NCBI RefSeq assembly: GCF_018449655.1
Contig: NZ_JAAVUX010000012.1
Location: 62,001 to 126,000 of the forward strand
Length of the DNA stretch: 64,000 nucleotides
Reading direction: 5' to 3'
Source: Pseudomonas sp. dw_358
Lineage (GTDB): Bacteria; Pseudomonadota; Gammaproteobacteria; Pseudomonadales; Pseudomonadaceae
Under the pieces are notes generated by a model. The model was not told the origin of the DNA. It ran no database searches and saw nothing but the letters and a program-made list of their open reading frames with translations. The translations under genes were made by a program, and so were the position numbers. Shown here piece by piece: positions 16,585 to 24,697 of the stretch. How positions within the stretch are numbered: position 1 is the stretch's first letter; the number at the start of each line of letters is the position of its first letter.

Positions 16585-17778
16585 TTATCGTCCTGGATGA
16601 TTCAGGGCTGGCCGGCGTAATGCCAGGTTGAGCAAGGCCAGGGCACACAACACAATCACGATCGACGCATAGCCATCAGTGGTCGCCAGCAGCCCGAAAC
16701 GCCGCACCATGGCGCCTGCAATGAACGACGGCACGCAGAAGGCCAGGTAGCTGAGCACATAATAGCTGGCCATCAGGCCCGCGCGCTCATGGGCGTGGGC
16801 CAGCGGCATCAGCGTGCGCACCGAGCCGAGAAACCCCGAGCCGAAGCCACAACCGGCCAACAGAGTGCCGACGAAAAACAGCGGCAGTGAGCCCGATTGG
16901 GCGGCGACAAGGATCACGGCAAGGCCGCAGGCCAACAGACAGCCGCCCAGGCGCAGGACGTTTTCGGCCTGGCGATTACGCAGCGAAAAAATCGCCGCCG
17001 CCCCCGCCAGGGTCAAGGTTGCTACCAAAGCACCGCCCAGCAGATTGGACGTGGAACCGGTCACCGCGCGCACCACAGAAGGGACCAGCGACAGGAAGAA
17101 ACCGCCCAGCGACCAGGTTGCCGTGTTGATCGGCAGCATGCGCAACAAGGCTGAGCGCGTTTGCGATGGAATGCTTACGGTGGGCTTGAGCGAGGCCAGT
17201 GCGCCGGGAACACGGCTGACGCTTTCCGGCAGGCGCAGCAGCAGAATGGCCTGAAACACAAACAGACCCAGCACTACGATGTACACCAGACGCAACGGCT
17301 CGGGGGCGAATTCGGCCAGCAGGCTGCTGCCCAGACCACCGCAGGCCATGCCCAGCAAGGGCGCGAGGCTGTTGAGCAATGCCCCCTGGACCTTGTCGTT
17401 GTCCAACAGCGCCGCGCCCAGTGAACTGGTGGCAATCCCGGTGGCGAACCCTTGCAACAGACGAGCGAGGAGCAGCCAGCTGACATCCACAGCAGCGATG
17501 AACAGCAGCATGGACAGGATCTCCAGGAGCAGCGCCAGCAACAGCACCGGTTTGCGACCCAGGTAGTCCGACAGCGAGCCCACCGTGAGCAAGGCGCCCA
17601 GCAAGCTCAAGGCATAGACCCCGAAGATCAGCGTGAGCATGGCCGGGGAAAAGCTCCAGGCTTCTTGATAAAGGTGATAAAGCGGGGTCGGGGCGCTGGA
17701 AGCGGCCAGGAAGGTCAGCAGGGTGAACGTCAGGTACACCAGGCTCCAGAAGCGGCGTGGTGGCAGCGGTGCAGTCAT
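16585..17778 (-). CDS. MFS transporter
   Basis: A 397-aa major facilitator protein with about twelve hydrophobic helices. The ATG at 17778 gives the usual N-terminus MTAPLPPRRFWSLVYLTFT running directly into helix 1; longer open frame upstream is unlikely to be coding. The loop 2-3 signature appears as GSLSDYLGRKPVLL (about residues 60-75). The substrate is unknown; DHA1-type drug or metabolite efflux is likely from the family. It is the first gene of a two-gene unit with the LplT-PlsC fusion, separated by 3 bases. Confidence 0.85.
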   Translation of the reverse strand: MTAPLPPRRFWSLVYLTFTLLTFLAASSAPTPLYHLYQEAWSFSPAMLTLIFGVYALSLLGALLTVGSLSDYLGRKPVLLLALLLEILSMLLFIAAVDVSWLLLARLLQGFATGIATSSLGAALLDNDKVQGALLNSLAPLLGMACGGLGSSLLAEFAPEPLRLVYIVVLGLFVFQAILLLRLPESVSRVPGALASLKPTVSIPSQTRSALLRMLPINTATWSLGGFFLSLVPSVVRAVTGSTSNLLGGALVATLTLAGAAAIFSLRNRQAENVLRLGGCLLACGLAVILVAAQSGSLPLFFVGTLLAGCGFGSGFLGSVRTLMPLAHAHERAGLMASYYVLSYLAFCVPSFIAGAMVRRFGLLATTDGYASIVIVLCALALLNLALRRPALNHPGR

Positions 17779-17847
17779 TGACCCATCTCTCGGCGAATAA
17801 ATGGGTGCAGTATGCACCGACCTGTTGTGGGTGATTCCATGCTTTTT

Positions 17848-17905
17848 CTCCCACAAGGTCCGTGGCTCAGTCTGGCCTTGTGGGAGCAAGGCTTGCCTGC
17901 GATGC
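17848..17905. repeat. Pseudomonas REP-type palindrome
   Basis: CTCCCACAAGG (17848-17858) and CCTTGTGGGAG (17876-17886) form perfect 11-bp arms. The second arm continues into CAAGGCTTGCCTGCGATG, the core of the abundant GTGGGAGC REP family. It lies between two divergent genes. Confidence 0.75.
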
Positions 17906-18042
17906 TGGTGGCACGGTCTGGCTGACTTGCGCGGTGATACCATCGCGCCCAAGGGCTGCTCACACAGGGTTCGAGGTTATCTGCAACGTCTGCGACAGGG
18001 CTTGCCGACCGCCATGACAAGATCTCCAAGGAACCCCACTCC

Positions 18043-21000
18043 ATGTCGCTGTCCAGCGGGCTGATCGCCGCCGTTGCCCTGGCCTACATGGCCGTGATGT
18101 TCGCCATCGCCTTTTATGGCGATCGCCGCCGCACGCCGCTGTCGCCACGTCTGCGCGGCTGGGTCTACAGCCTGTCGCTGGCGGTATGGTGCACCAGCTG
18201 GACCTTCTTCGGCGCCGTCGGCCAGGCGGCCGAACAGCTCTGGGCCTTCCTGCCGATCTACCTGGGGCCGGTACTGCTCATGGTGTTCGCGCCTTGGGTG
18301 CAGCAGAAAATGGTGCTCATCAGCAAGCGCGAAAACATCACCTCGATTGCCGATTTCATCGCCGCGCGCTATGGCAAATCCCAGAGCCTGGCGGTGGTGG
18401 TGGCACTGATCTGCCTGGTCGGCGTGCTGCCCTACATCGCGCTGCAACTCAAAGGCATCGTGCTGGGCGTCAACTTGCTGATCGGCGCCGGTGCCGACGC
18501 CACCGGGCCTCGGGTACAGGACACCGCCCTGGTGGTGTCGCTGGTCCTGGCGCTGTTCACCATCATCTTCGGCACCCGCAACCTCGACGTCACCGAGCAC
18601 CATCGCGGCATGGTGCTGGCCATTGCCTTCGAGGCGCTGGTCAAGCTGCTGGCCTTCATCGCCGTGGGCGTGTTCGTCACCTTCCACCTGTACGACGGTT
18701 TCGGCGACCTGCTTAGCCAGGCCCGGGCCGCACCCAGCCTGGAACACTACTGGAGCGAAACGGTCAATTGGCCGTCGATGCTGGTGCAGACCTTCGTCAC
18801 CATGATGGCGGTGATCTGCCTGCCCCGGCAGTTTCACGTCACGGTGGTAGAGAACACCGACCCTCGGGACCTGCGCATGGCCCGCTGGATCTTCCCCGGC
18901 TACCTGGTCCTCGCCGCGCTCTTTGTCGTGCCGATCGCCCTGGCCGGGCAAATGCGCCTGCCGGGTTCGGTCATCCCCGACTCCTTCGTGATCAGCCTGC
19001 CCTTGGCCGAAGCCCATCCCTGGCTGGCGCTGGCGGCCTTTATCGGCGGCGCCTCGGCGGCCACCGGCATGGTGATCGTCGCCAGCGTGGCATTGTCGAC
19101 CATGGTCTCCAACGACATGCTGCTGCCCTGGCTGTTGCGCCGCCAACGCGCCGAGCGGCCGTTCGAGCTGTTTCGCCACTGGATGCTGACCGTGCGCCGG
19201 GTCAGCATCGTGGTCATCCTGCTGTTGGCCTACGTCAGTTATCGCCTGCTGGGTTCGACCGCAAGCCTGGCCACCATCGGCCTGATCGCCTTCGCCGCCG
19301 TCACCCAACTGGCGCCGGCGATGCTGGGCGCACTGTACTGGAAGCAGGCCAATCGGCGCGGGGTCTTTGCCGGCCTGGCCGCCGGCACCTTCCTCTGGTT
19401 CTACGCCCTCGTGCTTCCCATCGCGGCCCACAGCCTGGGCTGGGCGCTGAGCACTTTTCCGGGCTTGGCGTGGCTGCACAGCAACCCGTTCGACCTGCCC
19501 ATCACACCTCTGACGCAAGGGGTAGTGCTATCCCTGGCGGGCAATTTCAGCCTGTTCATCGGCGTTTCGCTGCTGTCGCGCACGCGGGTCTCCGAGCACT
19601 GGCAGGCCGGGCGCTTTATCGGCCAACAGGCCGACGGCGGCCCGCGTAATCGGCCTTTGCTGGCGGTGCGCATCGATGACCTGCTCAAGCTGGCTGCGCG
19701 CTTTGTCGGTGAAGACCGCGCGCGCCTGAGTTTCGAGCGCTACGCCCAACGCCAAGGCAAGGCCTTGAACCACAACCAGAACGCCGACGGCGACTGGATC
19801 GCCCACACCGAACGCCTGCTGGCCGGGGTGCTGGGCAGTTCATCGACCCGCGCAGTGGTCAAGGCGGCCATCGAAGGCCGGGAAATGCAGCTGGAGGACG
19901 TGGTGCGCATTGCCGACGAAGCCTCGGAGGTGCTCCAGTTCAATCGGGCCTTGCTGCAGGGCGCCATCGAGAACATCACCCAGGGCATCAGCGTGGTCGA
20001 CCCGTCCTTGCGGCTGGTGGCGTGGAACCGTCGCTACCTGGAACTGTTCGATTATCCCGAAGGACTGATCAGCGTCGGACGCCCCATCGCCGACATCATC
20101 CGCTTCAACGCCGAACGTGGCCTGTGCGGCCCCGGCGAGGCCGAAGTGCATGTGGCGAGGAGACTGCACTGGATGCGTCAGGGCCGCGCCCACACCTCCG
20201 AACGGATGTTCCCCAACGGCCAGACCATCGAACTGATCGGCAACCCCATGCCCGGCGGCGGCTTCGTCATGAGTTTCACTGACATCACCGCTTACCGAGA
20301 CGCCGAACTGGGCCTCAAGGAGGCCAACGAAGGCCTCGAACAACGGGTATTGGCGCGCACCCGGGAGCTGTCGCAACTCAACGGCGCACTGACCGCGGCC
20401 AAGGGCGTGGCCGAACTGGCCAACCAGTCCAAGACGCGCTTTCTCACCGCTGTGAGTCACGACCTGATGCAGCCGCTCAATGCCGCACGGCTGTTCTCTG
20501 CGGCGCTGTCTCACCAAGAGGACGCGCTGTCGCCACAGGCGCAGCAACTGGTGCGCCACCTGGACAGTTCGTTGCGCTCGGCCGAGGACCTGATCAGCGA
20601 CCTGCTGGACATTTCCCGTCTGGAAAACGGCAAGATCCTGCCCAATGTGCAGCCCTTCTCCCTCGCCGACTTGTATGGGCCGCTTTCTGCCGAGTTTCAG
20701 GCACTGGCTAACGAGCAAGGTCTCAGGTTCAGGGTGCGCGGCAGCCACCTGCATGTGGCCAGCGACATTCGGCTGCTGCGGCGTATTCTGCAGAATTTCC
20801 TGACCAATGCCCTGCGCTACGGCAAAGGCCCGATCCTCTTGGGGGTGCGCCGCGAGGCCGAGCGCCTGCGCCTGGAAGTCTGGGATCGCGGGCCGGGTAT
20901 TGCCGAAGACAAGCTGCAAGTGATCTTTGAGGAATTCAAGCGCCTGGACAGCCACCAGACCCGCGCGGAAAAAGGCCTGGGCTTGGGGCTGGCCATTGCC

Positions 21001-21516
21001 GACGGTTTGTGCCGGGTGCTGGGCCACCGCCTGCAGGTGCGCTCATGGCCCGGCGTGGGCAGCGTATTCAGCGTCGAGGTCGCTATTTCCAGCAGCGAGG
21101 CGCCTCGGGTAGCGCTGATGATCGCTGACAGCGGCCAGGCCCTGGCAGGGGCACAGGTGCTCTGTGTCGACAACGAAGACAGTATCCTCACCGGCATGAG
21201 CAGCCTGCTCAGCCGCTGGGGCTGCACGGTCTCCACCGCACGCAACCGCCAAGAGTGCCAGCAGCTGCTGGACGCAGGGCTACGGCCAGAGTTGGTGCTG
21301 GTGGATTTCCATCTGGACGCGGGCGATACCGGCCCGGCGCTGACCGCCTGGCTGCGCAGCGGCCTGGCCGCCCCGCTGCCCGGCGTGGTGATCAGTGCCG
21401 ACCGGCGCAGCGAGACCGTGGCACTGGTACACGCGGCAGGCCTGGATTACCTGGCCAAACCGGTCAAGCCGGCGGCACTGCGGGCGCTGTTGAATCGACA
21501 CCTGACGGGTCACTGA
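18043..21516 (+). CDS. crbS: SSS-type transporter/hybrid sensor kinase, CrbS (MxtR)
   Basis: A 1157-aa hybrid histidine kinase whose sensor is a sodium/solute symporter (SSS) module of about 13 helices (residues 1-490). Next come a linker (about 500-620), a PAS domain (NITQGISVVDPSLRLVAWNR), a coiled coil, HisKA with VSHDLMQP (H806), an HATPase with KGLGLGLAIADG, and a receiver with acceptor D1088 in LVLVDFHLD. This architecture and its rmuC neighbourhood match CrbS/MxtR, which with the LuxR-type regulator CrbR/ErdR controls acetate utilisation in Pseudomonas. The response regulator gene is not adjacent, as in other pseudomonads. The 3' end overlaps rmuC by 53 bases. Confidence 0.9.
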   Translation: MSLSSGLIAAVALAYMAVMFAIAFYGDRRRTPLSPRLRGWVYSLSLAVWCTSWTFFGAVGQAAEQLWAFLPIYLGPVLLMVFAPWVQQKMVLISKRENITSIADFIAARYGKSQSLAVVVALICLVGVLPYIALQLKGIVLGVNLLIGAGADATGPRVQDTALVVSLVLALFTIIFGTRNLDVTEHHRGMVLAIAFEALVKLLAFIAVGVFVTFHLYDGFGDLLSQARAAPSLEHYWSETVNWPSMLVQTFVTMMAVICLPRQFHVTVVENTDPRDLRMARWIFPGYLVLAALFVVPIALAGQMRLPGSVIPDSFVISLPLAEAHPWLALAAFIGGASAATGMVIVASVALSTMVSNDMLLPWLLRRQRAERPFELFRHWMLTVRRVSIVVILLLAYVSYRLLGSTASLATIGLIAFAAVTQLAPAMLGALYWKQANRRGVFAGLAAGTFLWFYALVLPIAAHSLGWALSTFPGLAWLHSNPFDLPITPLTQGVVLSLAGNFSLFIGVSLLSRTRVSEHWQAGRFIGQQADGGPRNRPLLAVRIDDLLKLAARFVGEDRARLSFERYAQRQGKALNHNQNADGDWIAHTERLLAGVLGSSSTRAVVKAAIEGREMQLEDVVRIADEASEVLQFNRALLQGAIENITQGISVVDPSLRLVAWNRRYLELFDYPEGLISVGRPIADIIRFNAERGLCGPGEAEVHVARRLHWMRQGRAHTSERMFPNGQTIELIGNPMPGGGFVMSFTDITAYRDAELGLKEANEGLEQRVLARTRELSQLNGALTAAKGVAELANQSKTRFLTAVSHDLMQPLNAARLFSAALSHQEDALSPQAQQLVRHLDSSLRSAEDLISDLLDISRLENGKILPNVQPFSLADLYGPLSAEFQALANEQGLRFRVRGSHLHVASDIRLLRRILQNFLTNALRYGKGPILLGVRREAERLRLEVWDRGPGIAEDKLQVIFEEFKRLDSHQTRAEKGLGLGLAIADGLCRVLGHRLQVRSWPGVGSVFSVEVAISSSEAPRVALMIADSGQALAGAQVLCVDNEDSILTGMSSLLSRWGCTVSTARNRQECQQLLDAGLRPELVLVDFHLDAGDTGPALTAWLRSGLAAPLPGVVISADRRSETVALVHAAGLDYLAKPVKPAALRALLNRHLTGH

Positions 21517-22975
21517 ACGCGTCCTCGTCGGTCAAGGCGCGTTCGAGCAGGTCGGCCGGCAGGCTTTTGCTGGCCCGCGCGCCCAGCAACTTGAGCTGTT
21601 CGCTGCGGCTGACCAGGTTGCCGCGGCCCTCGGTCAGCTTGTTGCGCGCCGCGCTGTAGGCCTTGTCCAACTGTTGCAGGCGATTACCGACTTCGTCGAG
21701 GTCCTGGATGAACAGCACAAACTTGTCGTACAGCCAGCCGGCGCGCTCGGCGATTTCACGCGCATTCTGGCCCTGGCGCTCCTGCTTCCACAGGCTGTCG
21801 ATGACCCGCAGGGTTGCCAGCATGGTGGTTGGGCTGACGATCACGATCTGCCGGTCGAACGCCTCTTGAAACAGATTGGGCTCGGCCTGCAAGGCGGCGG
21901 AAAACGCCGCTTCGATGGGCACGAAGAGCAGCACGAAATCCAGGCTGTGCAGACCTTCGAGCCGGTTGTAATCCTTGCCCGACAAGCCTTTCACATGGTT
22001 GCGCAGCGACAGCACATGTTGCTTCAGCGCGGCCTGGGCGACGCCGCTGTCTTCGGCGACGATGTACTGCTGGTAGGCCGTCAGGCTGACCTTGGAGTCG
22101 ACCACCACCTGCTTGTCGCCGGGCAGCATGATCAGCACGTCCGGTTGAAATCGCTCGCCGTCCGGCCCCTTGAGGCTGACCTGGGTCTGGTACTCACGGC
22201 CTTTTTCCAGGCCCGCCTGTTCCAGCACCCGTTCAAGGATCAGCTCGCCCCAGTTGCCCTGGGTCTTCTGGCCCTTGAGGGCACGGGTCAGGTTGGTGGC
22301 CTCGTCGCCAAGGCGCTGGTTGAGCAACTGCAGACGCTCCAGCTCCTTGGCCAGGGAAAAACGTTCACGGGCCTCCTGCTGGTAGCTTTCCTCCACACGT
22401 TTTTCGAAGGATTGGATGCGCTCCTTGAGCGGGTCGAGCAGTTGGCCGAGGCGTTGCTGGCTGCTGTCGGCAAAGCGTTGTTCTCGCTCGTCGAAAATCT
22501 TCCCGGCCAGCTCGGCAAATTGCGCCCGCAGCTCATCCCGTGACCCCTGCAGGTCGGTCAGGCGCTGCTGGTGGCTGTCCTGCTGTTCGCGCAGCTCGGC
22601 ATCAAGACCGGCACACTGGGCGCCCAGACGGCGCAACTCCGCTTCCCGCGCATTGCGCTCCAGCCCCCAGGCGTGTTCCGCGTCGCGGCTGTTATCGCGG
22701 TCGACCTGCAGCAATTCCAGTTCCCGCGCCTGGGCCGCCAGCTCGGCCTGTTTCAGCGAGTTGGCCTGCGCCAGGTCACTGATCTCGTCGCGGCTCGCCT
22801 CCAATTGCGCACCCAGGCCGTCCTGAGCCAGCAGGGCGGTGGCCAGGCGCTCGTCCATCAAGGCACTGCCAGCCTGCAGGGCCGACAATCGGCGTTGCAG
22901 CTGCCAGGCCAGCGCAAGCAACGGAACCGCGGCAATCAGCAAGCCGCACAGCAACGGGGTCAGCTCCAACAACAT
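21464..22975 (-). CDS. rmuC: DNA recombination protein RmuC
   Basis: A 503-aa RmuC-family protein, implicated in limiting DNA rearrangements between inverted repeats. An N-terminal hydrophobic helix (LELTPLLCGLLIAAVPLLALA) anchors it. A long coiled coil spans about 25-190, then a nuclease-like domain with GNWGELILERVLEQAGL and PGDKQVVVDSKVSLTAYQ, consistent with a PD-(D/E)XK fold. The ATG at 22975 is chosen because GGAG lies 7-10 bases upstream; a GTG 18 bases earlier is possible. The C-terminal coding end is antisense to the last 53 bases of crbS. Confidence 0.93.
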   Translation of the reverse strand: MLLELTPLLCGLLIAAVPLLALAWQLQRRLSALQAGSALMDERLATALLAQDGLGAQLEASRDEISDLAQANSLKQAELAAQARELELLQVDRDNSRDAEHAWGLERNAREAELRRLGAQCAGLDAELREQQDSHQQRLTDLQGSRDELRAQFAELAGKIFDEREQRFADSSQQRLGQLLDPLKERIQSFEKRVEESYQQEARERFSLAKELERLQLLNQRLGDEATNLTRALKGQKTQGNWGELILERVLEQAGLEKGREYQTQVSLKGPDGERFQPDVLIMLPGDKQVVVDSKVSLTAYQQYIVAEDSGVAQAALKQHVLSLRNHVKGLSGKDYNRLEGLHSLDFVLLFVPIEAAFSAALQAEPNLFQEAFDRQIVIVSPTTMLATLRVIDSLWKQERQGQNAREIAERAGWLYDKFVLFIQDLDEVGNRLQQLDKAYSAARNKLTEGRGNLVSRSEQLKLLGARASKSLPADLLERALTDEDAFSDPSGVDSTAPAVPPA

Positions 22976-23214
22976 AGGGTCTCCAGAAAGCACGGGGCAT
23001 GTGCCGAGGGTAGCGGCGCAGGGGCGCGGACTCTACTGCAATTTTCCCTGAAAGGGTCAGGCGTGGCGGGAATGAAATTTCTCTTTTGGCGATTTCTTTT
23101 TGGCGGCGACATTTGTCGGTACACGCAGACAAAATGACTTGACAGATCGCGCCCTCGACCAAGCTGAACTCGAGCACATTCGGTACAGGCCCGTGCTAGA
23201 GCAAGCGCTGCGGA

Positions 23215-23249
23215 CAATCCACAGAAGCTGTGGATAACTCAGTGGACAA
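23215..23249. promoter_or_regulatory. Cluster of DnaA-box-like sites
   Basis: CAATCCACA (23215-23223, two mismatches), TGTGGATAA (23229-23237, perfect reverse box) and AGTGGACAA (23241-23249, two mismatches on the reverse strand). The first two also form the inverted repeat TCCACAG-AAG-CTGTGGA. DnaA binding is an inference from the consensus. Confidence 0.45.
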
Positions 23250-23302
23250 CAGCTAATCCCTTCTCCGAAACCCATATAAAACGGGGCCTGCAGACAAACT
23301 GT

Positions 23303-23337
23303 CGATTTTTTCACCAATAAAAAAAATCGTTTTTTTT
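23303..23337 (+). terminator. A/T-stem hairpin followed by T8
   Basis: CGATTTTTT (23303-23311) can pair with AAAAAATCG (ending 23329), followed by eight T. Only the plus strand carries the T-run. The stem is weak and no plus-strand gene precedes it, so it may instead be an AT-rich promoter element. Confidence 0.3.
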
Positions 23338-24018
23338 CATTGACTTGAATTTCCAAAAGCAGCTAAGAGGGCGCAAAAAGGCAAATGACAAACAGATGAC
23401 AAACGCGTGTTCAGGTGTGTACAAACCCCGAGCTATCTGTCTGCAGGGTGGTCCCGCATTGGCCTGGACGCCGGCCATGGAGCGGTCAGGGGGCTTCCCT
23501 TTCTTGATCTACGTGGGCAAACTGGCCTGCTCCGCCGAATACATACCCGTGAAATCGACCGCTGGGTATTCTTGCAGAAAAAAACCTTGCAGCTGCAGTT
23601 GATTGTGGGGTAGGCTCCGCTCCGTTAGATACAAAGCTGAAAGTCAATTAGCCGAAGCAGTTCCTGTTCCCGTTCTTCTTTTCCAAGAATCGGAAGCTCA
23701 GCGAACCGGCTTACTCGATGGTCTCCAGATCGCTTTCCCTCCTGTCAACAGGGGCCGAGCAAAGCCAGATCCTTCTGAACCGACCAACCTGCAGATTGAT
23801 CAGGATCTTCACCCAGGGCCCAGAACCTTTGCCCCGGAGTGCTGCCTGCCCTCCTAGTAGCTACCAGTCAGCCCAGGCGCCCTTATTTGACAAGCGCTCG
23901 ACACTGGCTGCTTTTGTTCCAGTCAGGTTCTTCGCACAGCCAATGGTGGCCTTGCGTACTGGAACGTTTTAGTCGTGCACAGATCAGATCTGTGTCTTTT
24001 GCAGGAACACCCAATAAC

Positions 24019-24243
24019 ATGAACCACTCTATCCATACCCAAGATGCCATTCGCACCCTGACCCACGCCTTCGCCCCGATGAACTGCCTGATCATGGCAG
24101 CACGCAAAGGCTGCTTCAGCTTCACCCTGGTGAACGAACACGGCATCGCTCGTCATACCGAACGTCTGTACCCCGAGCAGTATTCCAGCGCCGAGCCGCT
24201 GCAAGCCGTCATCGACCGCACGCGTCAAGCGCTTGTCGCCTGA
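24019..24243 (+). CDS. Small DUF3509-like protein
   Basis: A 74-aa cytosolic protein starting at ATG 24019 (MNHSIHTQDAIRTLTHAFAP). The pattern of a short basic/hydrophobic strand (CFSFTLVNEHGIARHTERLY) followed by a C-terminal helix (LQAVIDRTRQALV) resembles DUF3509, a Pseudomonas-enriched family of unknown function, though this copy is short; the assignment is tentative. A strong terminator follows within 25 bases, which supports it being a real transcription unit. AGGAA lies about 12 bases upstream, a somewhat long spacing. Confidence 0.7.
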   Translation: MNHSIHTQDAIRTLTHAFAPMNCLIMAARKGCFSFTLVNEHGIARHTERLYPEQYSSAEPLQAVIDRTRQALVA

Positions 24244-24265
24244 CCGACGATCGGAATGAGCCGAA

Positions 24266-24288
24266 CCCCGCCCTCTGGCGGGGTTTTT
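24266..24288 (+). terminator. Rho-independent terminator after the 74-aa gene
   Basis: CCCCGCC (24266-24272), loop CTCT, GGCGGGG (24277-24283), then T5. A clear plus-strand terminator. Confidence 0.9.
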
Positions 24289-24415
24289 CATGCCTGAATT
24301 TTCATCGCCGCTCGCCATGACTTAAGCCATTTCTGAATAGCCGCCGTCAAATCCTGCAACAAACAAGCTAAAAACAAGCCTTTAGCTCGATTATCTGACA
24401 CTACACTTGAACTCA

Positions 24416-24477
24416 GGAGGCCATCTGGCCTCCGGCGGGCCATGTCGATTCATCGCTGCCAAGCGCTCTGGCCCGCC
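24416..24477. repeat. Two consecutive inverted repeats in the fadL-like gene leader
   Basis: GGAGGCC-ATCT-GGCCTCC (24416-24433) is followed immediately by GGCGGGCC (24434-24441) pairing with GGCCCGCC (24470-24477). Both are perfect. They could fold as adjacent hairpins if transcribed. Confidence 0.55.
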
Positions 24478-24535
24478 ACTTTCAGACTTTCCAAAAACTT
24501 CAGACAGAGTTGGCCGGAACCTTGCATTCATGGAC

Positions 24536-24549
24536 TGACTGAACAGTCA
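24536..24549. promoter_or_regulatory. Palindromic candidate operator upstream of the fadL-like gene
   Basis: TGACTG-AA-CAGTCA is a perfect 6+6 dyad, flanked by TGCATT (24523-24528) and AATGCA (24553-24558). The arrangement is typical of a repressor operator; the regulator is unknown. It lies about 150 bases before the start codon. Confidence 0.4.
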
Positions 24550-24697
24550 ACTAATGCAGGGTCATTCACCGCCTATATTAACCAGCCAATATCGTCCGAT
24601 TGTCCTACAAACCGCTCTACAACGTGGCATTGGGGCAGTAGCGCAGACGTGAAAAACTTGTTAATTTCCGCGTGGCTGACCCATCGGAGTTCTAATA

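Larger units (their letters stand above)
22976..24018. other. Unusually long intergenic region
   Basis: More than 1 kb without a convincing gene. It contains three DnaA-box-like 9-mers at 23215-23249, an A/T-rich hairpin with T8 at 23303-23337, and a lower-GC stretch to 24018. Two overlapping open frames (23345-23602 and 23407-23613) have no good ribosome-binding site and no recognisable motif. It might hold a small RNA or a long 5' leader for the 74-aa gene. Confidence 0.5.

Noticed and set aside
18900-19688. Antisense frames within crbS as possible nested genes
   Set aside because: Typical GC-driven artefacts; the sense frame encodes a complete SSS module.
23345-23613. Two overlapping open frames in the 23-kb intergenic region
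   Set aside because: No ribosome-binding site, no family resemblance, and the frames compete with each other; chance openness in lower-GC DNA is the simpler reading.
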